Shown piece by piece: positions 17,896-26,303 of a stretch of DNA of 64,000 bases. The notes beneath the pieces were generated by a model. That model ran no database searches, had not been told where the DNA came from, and saw only the letters and a list, made by a program, of their open reading frames with translations. Position 1 is the stretch's first letter; each line of letters begins with the position of its first letter. This stretch comes from Nitrospirota bacterium (lineage in GTDB: Bacteria > Nitrospinota_A > UBA7883 > JACRGQ01), in assembly GCA_024275955.1 (NCBI GenBank), contig JAJRYD010000020.1:1-64000 (forward strand), given 5' to 3'. The position numbers and the translations under genes are program-made.

Positions 17896-18586
17896 GTGCC
17901 TAGAAAAGGTAGAGACCTAGAAAAGTTGATTGCTTTTTTTGAGGAGCAACTAATAAAGGGTGAAGAGATCAAAATTACTTCACCTGAATTTATTATTGGT
18001 CGAAATTCTCACACTAAGCGTGAAATAGATGTTTCCTTAAGGGCTAAGGTAGATTCCGCTAATAGATTGGTTATGCTTGAATGCCGTGACCGAAAAGGTA
18101 ATGAAGATGTCAGCTGGTTTGATGAACTTTTTGGAAAAAGCGACGATGTCGGCGCCAATAAAGTAATTGCTGTTTCCTCATCTGGGTTTTCATAGCGAGG
18201 TGTTCTTAAAAGAATCAGAAGGCAAATATTACAGCGTGAAAAACCTAGTTGATGAAAGTTTGAGCAATATCCACTCAAAGGTAGAGATCAATTCAGAAAA
18301 GGTTGAAAAAACAATAAACCTTATACTGAAACCTCAAGGGGATTGGAAGGTTGATACTCTTAGAGGAAGGAAGACACTTCAAAGTATTGTGCTGGTTCTT
18401 GAACTGTGGGCTGAGGAAAGGAATGCTCCTTTATCTTCAATCAAAGAATATAAGGATGGGGACAAGGTGCTTATGCAGGTTGCTGAATTTAAGCATGTTC
18501 TTGGCGGTAGGAAAGCCTCAATAGGCCTCAATAGAAATCCTGATACAGACGAGCAAGTTATATCTTTTCGCTTTTTGGGTAATTAA
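17896..18586 (+). pseudogene. Frameshifted Mrr-like restriction endonuclease (PD-(D/E)XK)
   Basis: The first frame (GTG at 17896) encodes a nuclease-like domain: REIDVSLRAK, then MLECRDRKGN, then ANKVIAVSSSGFS, where a TAG stops it at 18193-18195. Skipping one base after the GFS codons restores SEVFLKESEG and runs on to a stop at 18586, giving a protein of about 230 residues. A single inserted base therefore splits the gene. It begins 20 bases after nrdJ and is poorer in GC than its neighbours, which fits transfer. A base-call error cannot be excluded. Type IV-like or Mrr-family function is inferred from the Asp-ECR core. Confidence 0.65.
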
Positions 18587-18652
18587 GCGTTAGTCTGGTT
18601 TGATATTTGGGAGTAAGGTTGCCGAATCAAGGGGGAGGTATCAGCAGAAATT

Positions 18653-19201
18653 ATGCAGGTACAGGTTTTTTCATCGCAAAAGCAGGCGATTGCCGTTACT
18701 GCCGGTTATCTTTTGCTGGTTTACGCCACTCTTCCGCTTACTCCCATTTTAATAGGCTGGGTGCGGGCGTATGGTTTTCTTAAAATATTCATAGCGGTTC
18801 TTCTGTTTCTTGTAATGTTATTTTTGGCTTGGGGCGGTGCGAAAGCATCGCGGTTAAAGACGGTCTCATTTTGGCTGGCTGTAATGTCGATAATATATGT
18901 CTACTACTATGCTACGGGGCATACTGTCGCGCTTTCCGAGCGGCTACACTTATGGCTTTACGCGGTTTTGGGTTTTTTCCTTTTTTCCACATTGCGGTAC
19001 CGCTTAACCGGAGCTTCGCTTTTTGCCGCTACTTCGGTAATTGTCACATCGCTTGGCATGTTGGATGAATTTATTCAATATCTCCTTCCCAATAGGCATT
19101 TTGATTGGAATGATATACTACTTAACGGGCTTGGTGGGATAATGTCCTTAATTGCAATAAGGTATGTTTTTGGAGATAAAGGTAAGGAATGCGCTCCCTG
19201 A
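18653..19201 (+). CDS. VanZ-like membrane protein
   Basis: A 182-residue protein with about five hydrophobic segments. The family pattern is visible late in the protein: SERLHLWLYAVLGFFLFS, then LDEFIQYLLPNRHFDWNDILLNGLG (the DE..Q...P.R...D...N..G signature). VanZ relatives are linked to glycopeptide or antimicrobial resistance in some species and to unknown envelope roles in most. It overlaps dacB by 13 bases, supporting a cell-wall context. Confidence 0.75.
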   Translation: MQVQVFSSQKQAIAVTAGYLLLVYATLPLTPILIGWVRAYGFLKIFIAVLLFLVMLFLAWGGAKASRLKTVSFWLAVMSIIYVYYYATGHTVALSERLHLWLYAVLGFFLFSTLRYRLTGASLFAATSVIVTSLGMLDEFIQYLLPNRHFDWNDILLNGLGGIMSLIAIRYVFGDKGKECAP

Positions 19202-20619
19202 TATTTTTGTTTCTATTTTTCTTTTACGTTTCTACAGCTTACGGGGCGACGCTAGCCGAAAAAGTAGATAAAATTTTGAGAAACAATTCCTGTACGGCAG
19301 GCGCGGATGTCTCTATTTTTGTTAAATCTCTAAGAACCGGAGAGGTTCTTTATTCTAAAGATTCTGATAGGCTTATGATTCCGGCTTCCAACATGAAAGT
19401 TATAACTTCTATGGCCGCTCTTGAGATGCTTGGGCCTACGTTTACCTACAAAACTCCGGTCTCCTTTACAGGCTTAAGGAACGGCGATGTAATAGAAGGC
19501 GATCTTGTCGTTACAGGTAGCGGCGATCCGTTTCTTGTTACTGAAGAGCTGTTCATTATGGCGAACGATATGCGCAGAAGGGGAGTCAAACGAATTACAG
19601 GCAACCTTGTTCTTGACGACAGCTACTTCGATGATGAAAGATTCCCAGCCAGATGGAAAACTTCGCGCCAGAGAAGGGCGTACGAGGCTCCGCTTGGCGC
19701 TCTTTCGCTGAATTTTAACAGCTTCACCATCTCAATCTATCCGTCCAGCAATGCGCTTGAAAAACCGCACGCATCTCTTTCGCCGGAAACTCCGTATCTA
19801 AAAATTGTAAACCGGCTTGGCAGTGTGAATAGCGGGAAAAGTTTTGTGAGTATTGATTATAAGCAGGGAGACGATGGCCGGGAGATTGTTATCCTAAGAG
19901 GCAAAATGCGTGTCGGGTCAAAAGAGAGGACGTATTACAGGGCGGTAAAATCGCCCATTCTATATTTCGGTCTTACCTTTATTTCGTATCTCGAGAAAGT
20001 AGGCATAAAGCTGGATGGAAAGGTGATTCACTCGCGGACGAAAGTTTCATCTCGTGAACTTTTTGTGCATCATTCGCGGCCTATGTACGAACAGGTCGCC
20101 AACATGAATAAGTTTAGCAACAATTTTATGGCGGAACAGATAGTAAAGACGATAGCGGCCGAAACATCGCGCGCTCAAGGGAGTGAGCAAAAAGGCGTTG
20201 AAAAGATTGAGGAGTTCTTAATCTCACTCGGGATGAAGGCAGATAGGTTTAGGATTTACGATGGTTCCGGCTTTACGAAAGAGAACAGGCTTTCCACTTC
20301 TCTTATTGTTGACGTTCTTGAAAAAGGGTATCGAAAGTGGAAAGGAGGGCCGGAGTTTCTCGCTTCTCTTGCTATCATGGGGCGTGATGGATCTGTAAAA
20401 GACAGGCTTAAATCTACGAATAAATCAATACGGGTTAAAACAGGCACCCTTAATTCTGTCAGCGCTCTTTCCGGCTACTATCCGCTCACACTCGATGATA
20501 TACTTGTGTTCTCGATGCTATTTAATAATATGCCGTGCGGTAACGGGGATCTGCTCAATATTCAGCATAGGCTACTAAAAGAGTTTGGGAAGATAAATGA
20601 CAGCAATAGCCGACCTTAA
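19189..20619 (+). CDS. dacB: DacB, D-alanyl-D-alanine carboxypeptidase/endopeptidase (PBP4, S13)
   Basis: A periplasmic penicillin-binding protein that trims peptidoglycan cross-links. The signal peptide (about 19 residues) is followed by the SxxK motif SNMK with the active Ser at 67. The large S13 insertion comes next, then the SxN motif in KFSNNFMAE, a DGSGF segment, and the KTG box in RVKTGTLNSVSALSG. At 476 residues it is normal for class C low-mass PBPs. It overlaps vanZ-like upstream and recJ downstream, forming a three-gene unit. Ribosome site GGTAAGGA precedes the ATG. Confidence 0.9.
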   Translation: MRSLIFLFLFFFYVSTAYGATLAEKVDKILRNNSCTAGADVSIFVKSLRTGEVLYSKDSDRLMIPASNMKVITSMAALEMLGPTFTYKTPVSFTGLRNGDVIEGDLVVTGSGDPFLVTEELFIMANDMRRRGVKRITGNLVLDDSYFDDERFPARWKTSRQRRAYEAPLGALSLNFNSFTISIYPSSNALEKPHASLSPETPYLKIVNRLGSVNSGKSFVSIDYKQGDDGREIVILRGKMRVGSKERTYYRAVKSPILYFGLTFISYLEKVGIKLDGKVIHSRTKVSSRELFVHHSRPMYEQVANMNKFSNNFMAEQIVKTIAAETSRAQGSEQKGVEKIEEFLISLGMKADRFRIYDGSGFTKENRLSTSLIVDVLEKGYRKWKGGPEFLASLAIMGRDGSVKDRLKSTNKSIRVKTGTLNSVSALSGYYPLTLDDILVFSMLFNNMPCGNGDLLNIQHRLLKEFGKINDSNSRP

Positions 20620-22351
20620 CTGGGAAACGCTACCGCTTAAAAAAGATATCGAAGAAAAGCTTGTAGCGGCGCTTCATATCGACCCTATTGTTGCCAGAGT
20701 GCTGATTAACCGTGGACTTGACACCGTAGAAGATGTGGGCAAGTTTATGCAGGTTTCTCTTGAGGATCTTCATTCTCCTATGCTTATGTCCGGCATGAAA
20801 AGGGCTGTTTCCAGAGTAACTCGTGCTATTGAAAACAAAGAGAAAGTGGTTATTTTTGGGGATTATGATGTTGATGGTATATCAGCTACATCTCTTCTTA
20901 TTCTTTTTTTTAGAAAGCTTGGGCTGGAAGTTTCCTTCTATATACCCCACAGGGTCGATGAGGGGTATGGGCTGAACAATGAGGCAATCTCAAAATTTGC
21001 CGAAGATAAAGTAGAACTTCTTATAAGTGTCGATTGTGGCGTTACCTCTACCAAGGAGGTCGAGTACGCGGGTGAACTTGGTATTGATGTAATAATTACA
21101 GACCATCATCAGGTTTCGGAAAAACTTCCTCCCGCTTACGCGGTGCTTAATCCCGTCAAGAGCGGTTGCAAATATCCTTTCAAATATCTTGCTGGAGTAG
21201 GAATAGCGTTTAAGCTTATAACCGCGATTAGAACGCATCTCGTAGAAAAGGGAGTAATCGCTATGAGAGATGCTCCAAACCTCAAGCATATGCTGGACCT
21301 TGTGGCACTGGGGACGCTTGCCGATATGGTTCCACTAATAGGCGAAAACCACATACTGGTCAAGGTTGGTCTTGAAGAGATGAATAAAAGCAAAAAAATC
21401 GGGCTGAGAGCTTTGATGAACTTGGGCAATTTTGGATCGAGGCCTGTAGCCGATATTGACATAGGTTTTTTTCTAGCGCCTCGGCTTAATGCCATAGGCA
21501 GGCTTCAAAACGCGGGGCTTGGTGTTGAACTGCTTACGACAAACGACAAGTTTCGGGCGAAAGAAATTGCCAAGAGGCTCGATGTCGAAAATTCTAAAAG
21601 ACAAAATATTCAGAGCCGTATCTTACGCGAGGTTATTCCCCTTGTCGAAAAAGAGGTGGACCTTGAAAAGGATAAGGCGATTGTTTTAACTTCTGCAGGC
21701 TGGCATCCCGGTGTTATAGGTATTGTCGCCTCAAAGGTGGTAGAACAGTACAACCTACCCACGATATTGCTCGATGCGGGGGAAAATGTTTGCCGAGGTT
21801 CTGCCAGAAGCATTCCTTCATTTCATATTTACGATAGCTTGGCCAAATGCAAAGATATGCTTTTGTACTTCGGAGGGCATAAATACGCGGCAGGGCTTTC
21901 ACTTAAATCATCAATGGCGGATCGGTTTAAAAAAGAATTTAGAAGAATCGCGGCAGAATCGCTTCCTGCTGAAAAAAGCATACGGGTGCTTGAGATAGAT
22001 TCTGTAGTTCCGTTGAGCTGTTTTACCCGTGAACTTGTCGAGGATATTCTTGAGCTTGGCCCTTTTGGTCCGCAGAACAGGTACCCGTATTTTCTTTCCC
22101 GCATGGTAAAATTTCCGGAAGAGCCGTATTTTGTCGGGCGCGATAATGAACATGTCCGTTTCGAGGTAGAGTCTGGCGGTTTTAGAATTGACGGAATAGG
22201 GTACGGGCTTTCAAAAAAATTCCAAGAGCTTGATACCTCGGCAGGACTCTTTGATATTGTCTTTATCCCGTCGATTGTAACAAGGGGCGGTATGTCATCT
22301 ATAACGCAGATAAAGCTATACGATATAAGGGAGTCTATCCCTGAATCTTAA
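20597..22351 (+). CDS. recJ: RecJ, single-strand-specific 5'-3' exonuclease
   Basis: A DHH-family nuclease for recombination and mismatch repair. Motif I is FGDYDVDG (Asp89, Asp91, Asp93), the DHH motif is Asp169-His170-His171 (TDHHQ), and the DHHA1 domain carries GWHPGVIGIVASK and YFGGHKYAAG. A C-terminal OB-like domain follows. The length of 584 residues is standard. The ATG overlaps the end of dacB by 23 bases. Convergent with pfkA. Confidence 0.95.
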   Translation: MTAIADLNWETLPLKKDIEEKLVAALHIDPIVARVLINRGLDTVEDVGKFMQVSLEDLHSPMLMSGMKRAVSRVTRAIENKEKVVIFGDYDVDGISATSLLILFFRKLGLEVSFYIPHRVDEGYGLNNEAISKFAEDKVELLISVDCGVTSTKEVEYAGELGIDVIITDHHQVSEKLPPAYAVLNPVKSGCKYPFKYLAGVGIAFKLITAIRTHLVEKGVIAMRDAPNLKHMLDLVALGTLADMVPLIGENHILVKVGLEEMNKSKKIGLRALMNLGNFGSRPVADIDIGFFLAPRLNAIGRLQNAGLGVELLTTNDKFRAKEIAKRLDVENSKRQNIQSRILREVIPLVEKEVDLEKDKAIVLTSAGWHPGVIGIVASKVVEQYNLPTILLDAGENVCRGSARSIPSFHIYDSLAKCKDMLLYFGGHKYAAGLSLKSSMADRFKKEFRRIAAESLPAEKSIRVLEIDSVVPLSCFTRELVEDILELGPFGPQNRYPYFLSRMVKFPEEPYFVGRDNEHVRFEVESGGFRIDGIGYGLSKKFQELDTSAGLFDIVFIPSIVTRGGMSSITQIKLYDIRESIPES

Positions 22352-22383
22352 GGCTTTCGTAAAAACCGTATAGCACTTCATTT

Positions 22384-23463
22384 TCATTGATCACCAAACG
22401 ATATCCCTATCGATCTCGCTGTAAGTATCATCTGGTTATCAAGATTTACGATTCTAGTTTTTGAGGCTTCTTCCAAAGGGGCAGATTCTAAATTCGGAGT
22501 TTTTAGGCAGACCATTTTGCCAAACTCGCCTCTTTTGGCCATCTGCACAGCCTCTACCCCAAGCCTTGTGCAGAGGATTCTATCAAAAGCTGTTGGCTTA
22601 CCGCCGCGTTGAATATGACCGAGTGTCACAGTTCTGGTGTCGATGCTTGTTATCTCTTCTATTTTGTCGCCGATAATATTGCCGACTCCACCGTAGCGGG
22701 AGCCGGTGGTCGGATCGTCAACCATCCGTTTGATTGTCACATCTCCATCAAGAGGTTTGGCCCCTTCCGATACGACAATTATGGAAAAATTCATTCCCCT
22801 GCTTTTCCGTTCGTAAATTTTTTGACAGACTTTTTCAATATCGTATGGGATTTCTGGTATGAGAACGATATTGGCTCCGCCGGCAAGGCCGGAATAAAGA
22901 GCGATCCACCCTGTATCCCTACCCATTACCTCAACAACCATCACTCTGTCGTGAGACTCAGCTGTAGTTTTTAGCCTGTCAATCGCTTCGGTAACGATAT
23001 TTACGGCGGTAAAAAAACCAAAAGTAAAGTCTGTCGCGGATAGATCGTTGTCGATGGTCTTGGGTACTCCGACAATATTGAGCCCTTTATTGCATAGCTT
23101 GGTAGCAGTGCTTAAGGTTCCATCCCCGCCGACCACAATAAGGCAGTCAAGCTTGTTGTCGTTGTACGTTTGTACAACCCTATCGCTGACATCGTGGATT
23201 ACCCGCTTCCCACCGATAGTTTCGGCATAAGAGTATGGGTTATCCCTGTTTGAAGTGCCAATAATAGTGCCGCCTCTTTGAAGTAGCCCACTATCCGCGT
23301 TTGCATCAAGCTTTTTTATATTGTTTTCAATCAAGCCTTTATAGCCATTTAGGAAGCCGACAACTTCACCGTGAAACTCTGAATTAGTGCAACGTATTAC
23401 GCCCCTTATTACGGCATTTAGGCCGGGGCAATCGCCACCTCCTGTAAGAATTCCTACTTTCAT
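22384..23463 (-). CDS. pfkA: 6-phosphofructokinase
   Basis: Phosphorylates fructose 6-phosphate in glycolysis. Motifs are GGGDCPGLNAVIRG (phosphate loop), VVGGDGT (residues 111-116), PKTIDND (134-140, Asp catalytic base), and MGRDTGWIA. The Gly at 115 (position 104 in E. coli numbering) points to ATP rather than pyrophosphate as donor. The Lys at 135 (E. coli 124) is shared with PPi-type and group III enzymes. So it is an ATP-PFK of the mixed group III type rather than the classical PfkA type. Ribosome site GAGGGAG precedes the ATG. Confidence 0.9.
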   Translation of the reverse strand: MKVGILTGGGDCPGLNAVIRGVIRCTNSEFHGEVVGFLNGYKGLIENNIKKLDANADSGLLQRGGTIIGTSNRDNPYSYAETIGGKRVIHDVSDRVVQTYNDNKLDCLIVVGGDGTLSTATKLCNKGLNIVGVPKTIDNDLSATDFTFGFFTAVNIVTEAIDRLKTTAESHDRVMVVEVMGRDTGWIALYSGLAGGANIVLIPEIPYDIEKVCQKIYERKSRGMNFSIIVVSEGAKPLDGDVTIKRMVDDPTTGSRYGGVGNIIGDKIEEITSIDTRTVTLGHIQRGGKPTAFDRILCTRLGVEAVQMAKRGEFGKMVCLKTPNLESAPLEEASKTRIVNLDNQMILTARSIGISFGDQ

Positions 23464-23612
23464 GCTCCCTCAGTCTATCAAAATTGGCGGTAACTGTCTT
23501 TTTTTAAACAAAATGGCAGATTTTGCAAAAGGACTCAAGATTAGGAAGCTAGGCTTGTTAACTATGTGTAATTAATGATAATTATGATACATACTGCTAA
23601 ATTAGTAAAACT

Positions 23613-23654
23613 TAATCTTATTTATTGACAAGATTAGCTCATTTGCTGTAGAGT
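23613..23654 (+). promoter_or_regulatory. Promoter with inverted repeat before the xre-pil operon
   Basis: TTGACA (23625-23630) and TAGAGT (23649-23654) are 18 bases apart. An inverted repeat TAATCTT (23613-23619) / AAGATTA (23630-23636) overlaps the -35, a likely operator. The adjacent gene encodes an Xre-type DNA-binding protein, so autoregulation is a natural guess. The dyad and promoter are seen; the binding protein is inferred. Confidence 0.5.
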
Positions 23655-23685
23655 CGCACATGTAATTCTGGGAGGGGTTATCGTT

Positions 23686-23928
23686 ATGAGTAAGAAAAGC
23701 AGTGTCAAGCGTGTTGATTCGGTCAAGGGGAAGAACCGTGTAAAAGAGATACGCGAGTCCAAAATGATGAGCAAGGCTGAGCTTGCGAGGAAGACTGGTC
23801 TTTCTGTCCAAACAATAGATAGAATCGAAAAGGGACACATCTGCCGGTTGGACACCAAAAGGAAAATTCTTATCGCTTTGGGCCTCAAGCTGGAAGACAG
23901 GCAAAAAGTTTTCGATGATGAGGTGTAA
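23686..23928 (+). CDS. Xre-type helix-turn-helix regulator
   Basis: An 80-residue protein with a single HTH of the Cro/CI type: VKEIRESKMMSKAELARKTG, then LSVQTIDRIEKGH, then RKILIALGL. The N terminus is basic. A strong ribosome site (GGGAGGGG) precedes the ATG. It lies 43 bases before pilM, and small Xre genes in this place are known from other pilM operons, so it probably controls the pilus operon and perhaps itself through the nearby inverted repeat. Confidence 0.85.
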   Translation: MSKKSSVKRVDSVKGKNRVKEIRESKMMSKAELARKTGLSVQTIDRIEKGHICRLDTKRKILIALGLKLEDRQKVFDDEV

Positions 23929-23971
23929 AATTTCTTGAACGGAATTTTAATAAAATTGTAGGTATAGACTA

Positions 23972-25057
23972 ATGTTATTTCTCTCCCGAAGGCCATTAGT
24001 TGCCATTGATATTGGCAGTTATTCGATAAAGATGGTTCATTTGCAAAAAAAAGGCAATGGGCTTGAGCTTATCAATATGGCGATGATTACACTTCCGCCT
24101 GATTCCGTAGTTGACGGTGAAATAGAAAACCCCGAAGCGGTAATAGAGGCTCTTAAAAACCTTATAAAGGCCGAAGGGGTTAAAAATAAGAATGTAGTGA
24201 TGAGCATTTCTGGTCAGTCTGTAATTATCAAGAAAATATCAGTTCCGGAAATATCCGATGAAGATGTATCGGAGATGATAAATAAAGAGGCCGAGCAGTA
24301 TATTCCGTTTGATATAGAAGAGGTCAACTTGGATTTTCAGGCTTTCAGACTGCCTCCAGCGGAAGAAGATGCCGCCCCTCCAGCGGAAGATGAAGAGAAG
24401 CAGATGGATGTACTTATTGTGGCGGCTAGAAAAGATACCATACAGGTTTTTCAGGATGTCGTTAAAGAGGTCGGCCTTAATCTTCGCGTACTCGATCTCG
24501 ATGTTTTTGCGCTGGAAAACGCCTATGAGCATAACTATGATTTCGAGCCTGACACAGCATTCGCGATAGTCAATGTCGGTGGAACAATGACTAATGTGAA
24601 TATTATGGAGAACGATGTAACAGCTTTCACAAGAGATATACCTGTTGGCGGAAATAACATATCAGAAGAGATACAAAAGAACCTCTCTGTTGGCTTTTCA
24701 GAGGCGGAAAAGCTCAAGCTTGGAGTGATGTTCGATGACTTCAAAGAAGAAGATATAGTTCCTCATCTTCTCGCGGGCATAAATGGAATTTGTGATGAGG
24801 TGAGAAAAACTCTCGACCTCTACGAAAAAACGAGCGATTACAAAGTTTCAAAAATTTATCTTTCGGGAGGGTCATCACTACTCAAAGGTTTAAATGACGT
24901 AATGACCGAAAAAATCGGCGTGGAAACTACGCTGATGCGAAGCTTCCGCAACATCTCTATCAATTCAAAAACTTTTGATTCAGAATATATCGAAAAGATG
25001 GAGCCTGTAATGGCGTTGCCGATTGGATTGGCCATTAGAATGGCAGACGACAAATGA
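23972..25057 (+). CDS. pilM: PilM, type IV pilus actin-like inner-membrane protein
   Basis: A cytoplasmic actin-fold ATPase-like protein that binds the N terminus of PilN and joins the motor to the alignment complex. The protein (361 residues) opens with VAIDIGSYSIKMV (phosphate 1) and contains VVMSISGQSVIIKKI, EQYIPFDIEEVNLDFQ, VNVGGTMTNV (phosphate 2) and IYLSGGSSLLKGL (adenosine motif). First structural gene of pilMNOPQ; its stop overlaps the pilN start (ATGA). Confidence 0.93.
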   Translation: MLFLSRRPLVAIDIGSYSIKMVHLQKKGNGLELINMAMITLPPDSVVDGEIENPEAVIEALKNLIKAEGVKNKNVVMSISGQSVIIKKISVPEISDEDVSEMINKEAEQYIPFDIEEVNLDFQAFRLPPAEEDAAPPAEDEEKQMDVLIVAARKDTIQVFQDVVKEVGLNLRVLDLDVFALENAYEHNYDFEPDTAFAIVNVGGTMTNVNIMENDVTAFTRDIPVGGNNISEEIQKNLSVGFSEAEKLKLGVMFDDFKEEDIVPHLLAGINGICDEVRKTLDLYEKTSDYKVSKIYLSGGSSLLKGLNDVMTEKIGVETTLMRSFRNISINSKTFDSEYIEKMEPVMALPIGLAIRMADDK

Positions 25058-25644
25058 TTAAAATAAACCTTGTCGCCAAAAGGGTTCCTAAAGAGCATCT
25101 ATTAATACAAAAGCAGTTTCTTTCTCTGACAGCCGCCACAGTAGCCTCCGTGATTATTGTAGTTATGTGGGTCAGCGCTGTTTTGACTATCAAGGCAGAC
25201 GTACAGGCTGAGCTTGAGAAAGAAAAAACAGAAAAGCAACGTTTGCTGATAATTAACGCAAAGAGTAAAAAACTCAAGGCAAAAATTAAAAGAAGAGATG
25301 AAATATTAAAAGCAATCGCTGTTCTTGAAAAGCAGAAGGCCGGCCCAAGGCCGTTTATGGAATTCCTTAACGATATTCTGCCGAGCGATATATGGCTTAG
25401 CAGGATATCCAATAAGGGCGGCAGTATTTCTGTTGGAGGGTTCTCATTCGCACCTCAAGCTGTCGCGACACTGATGAGATCAATGGATGGTTCGAAATAT
25501 TTCTCGAAAGTCGAGCTGACAGAGGTTAGGCAGCTTCTAGTCAAGGGAGAGAAGATTAAGTCATTCACAGTTACTGCTAAGCTTCGCAAAAAACAGGACG
25601 ATTCTTTTGGTAAAGATGCTGGAAAAGCCAAGGAAGATGGGTAA
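25054..25644 (+). CDS. pilN: PilN, type IV pilus alignment subcomplex protein
   Basis: Begins MIKINLVAKRVPKE, the short cytoplasmic motif that docks on PilM. A transmembrane segment (about residues 24-46) follows, then a coiled-coil stretch (QAELEKEKTEKQRLLI) and a ferredoxin-like periplasmic domain (FLNDILPSDIWLSRIS, FTVTAKL). The length of 196 residues is normal. It pairs with PilO in the inner membrane. Six bases separate it from pilO. Confidence 0.9.
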   Translation: MIKINLVAKRVPKEHLLIQKQFLSLTAATVASVIIVVMWVSAVLTIKADVQAELEKEKTEKQRLLIINAKSKKLKAKIKRRDEILKAIAVLEKQKAGPRPFMEFLNDILPSDIWLSRISNKGGSISVGGFSFAPQAVATLMRSMDGSKYFSKVELTEVRQLLVKGEKIKSFTVTAKLRKKQDDSFGKDAGKAKEDG

Positions 25645-25649
25645 TCGGT

Positions 25650-26300
25650 ATGATAGGTCTGCTTGAAGCTATCGAAAATATTTTTGACAAGCTTCCATAT
25701 GCCAAACTTAAAGAGATGGATGATAAGGCACGGTGGGGGATTGTTGCTGGAGTGCCGGTTGCTGTTATTGCTCTCGTTTACTTTCTATTTATCACCAATG
25801 TGAAGGGCGAGACGGCGACCCTCTCGGCAGAAGCGGCAACGCTCAAACAGGAGAATATTGCCAGCCGCAAAGTAGAGAAAGCGCTTCCAGCTCTGGCACT
25901 AAAATTCGAGGAGATAGAAAAAGAACTTAATGCGGTGACGGTTCAACTGCCTTTAGAAAAGGAAATTCCAGATCTGCTCGACCAGATTTCTAATTTGGGA
26001 ATTCAGGGCGGGCTGGAGTTTTTGTCGTTTAAACCGCTTGACGAATCCCAAAAAGATTTTTATGCCGAGGTCCCCGTAAGGCTGGATATCATCGGGCCTT
26101 ACCACAGTGTAGTAGGCTTTTTCGACAATGTCAGCCGCATGTCAAGGATAATTACGATAGCAAACCTTACCGTAATTCCATATAGCGGTTCTGCCGGTAA
26201 AGCATTTTCAGGGCCGATCGTGCAGGCAAGATGCAAAGCAGTTACCTATAGGTTTATTGAGAGTCGCGTTGATGAGGCTCCTGAAAAGAAGAAAAAGTAA
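25650..26300 (+). CDS. pilO: PilO, type IV pilus alignment subcomplex protein
   Basis: A 216-residue bitopic inner-membrane protein: short cytoplasmic start, transmembrane helix at about 30-50 (GIVAGVPVAVIALVYFLFI), a coiled coil, then the PilO core with LPLEKEIPDLLDQISNLG and VPVRLDIIGPYHSVVGFFDNVSRMSRII, the family hallmark. It forms heterodimers with PilN and contacts PilP. Four bases before the next gene. Confidence 0.92.
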   Translation: MIGLLEAIENIFDKLPYAKLKEMDDKARWGIVAGVPVAVIALVYFLFITNVKGETATLSAEAATLKQENIASRKVEKALPALALKFEEIEKELNAVTVQLPLEKEIPDLLDQISNLGIQGGLEFLSFKPLDESQKDFYAEVPVRLDIIGPYHSVVGFFDNVSRMSRIITIANLTVIPYSGSAGKAFSGPIVQARCKAVTYRFIESRVDEAPEKKKK

Positions 26301-26303
26301 GTA

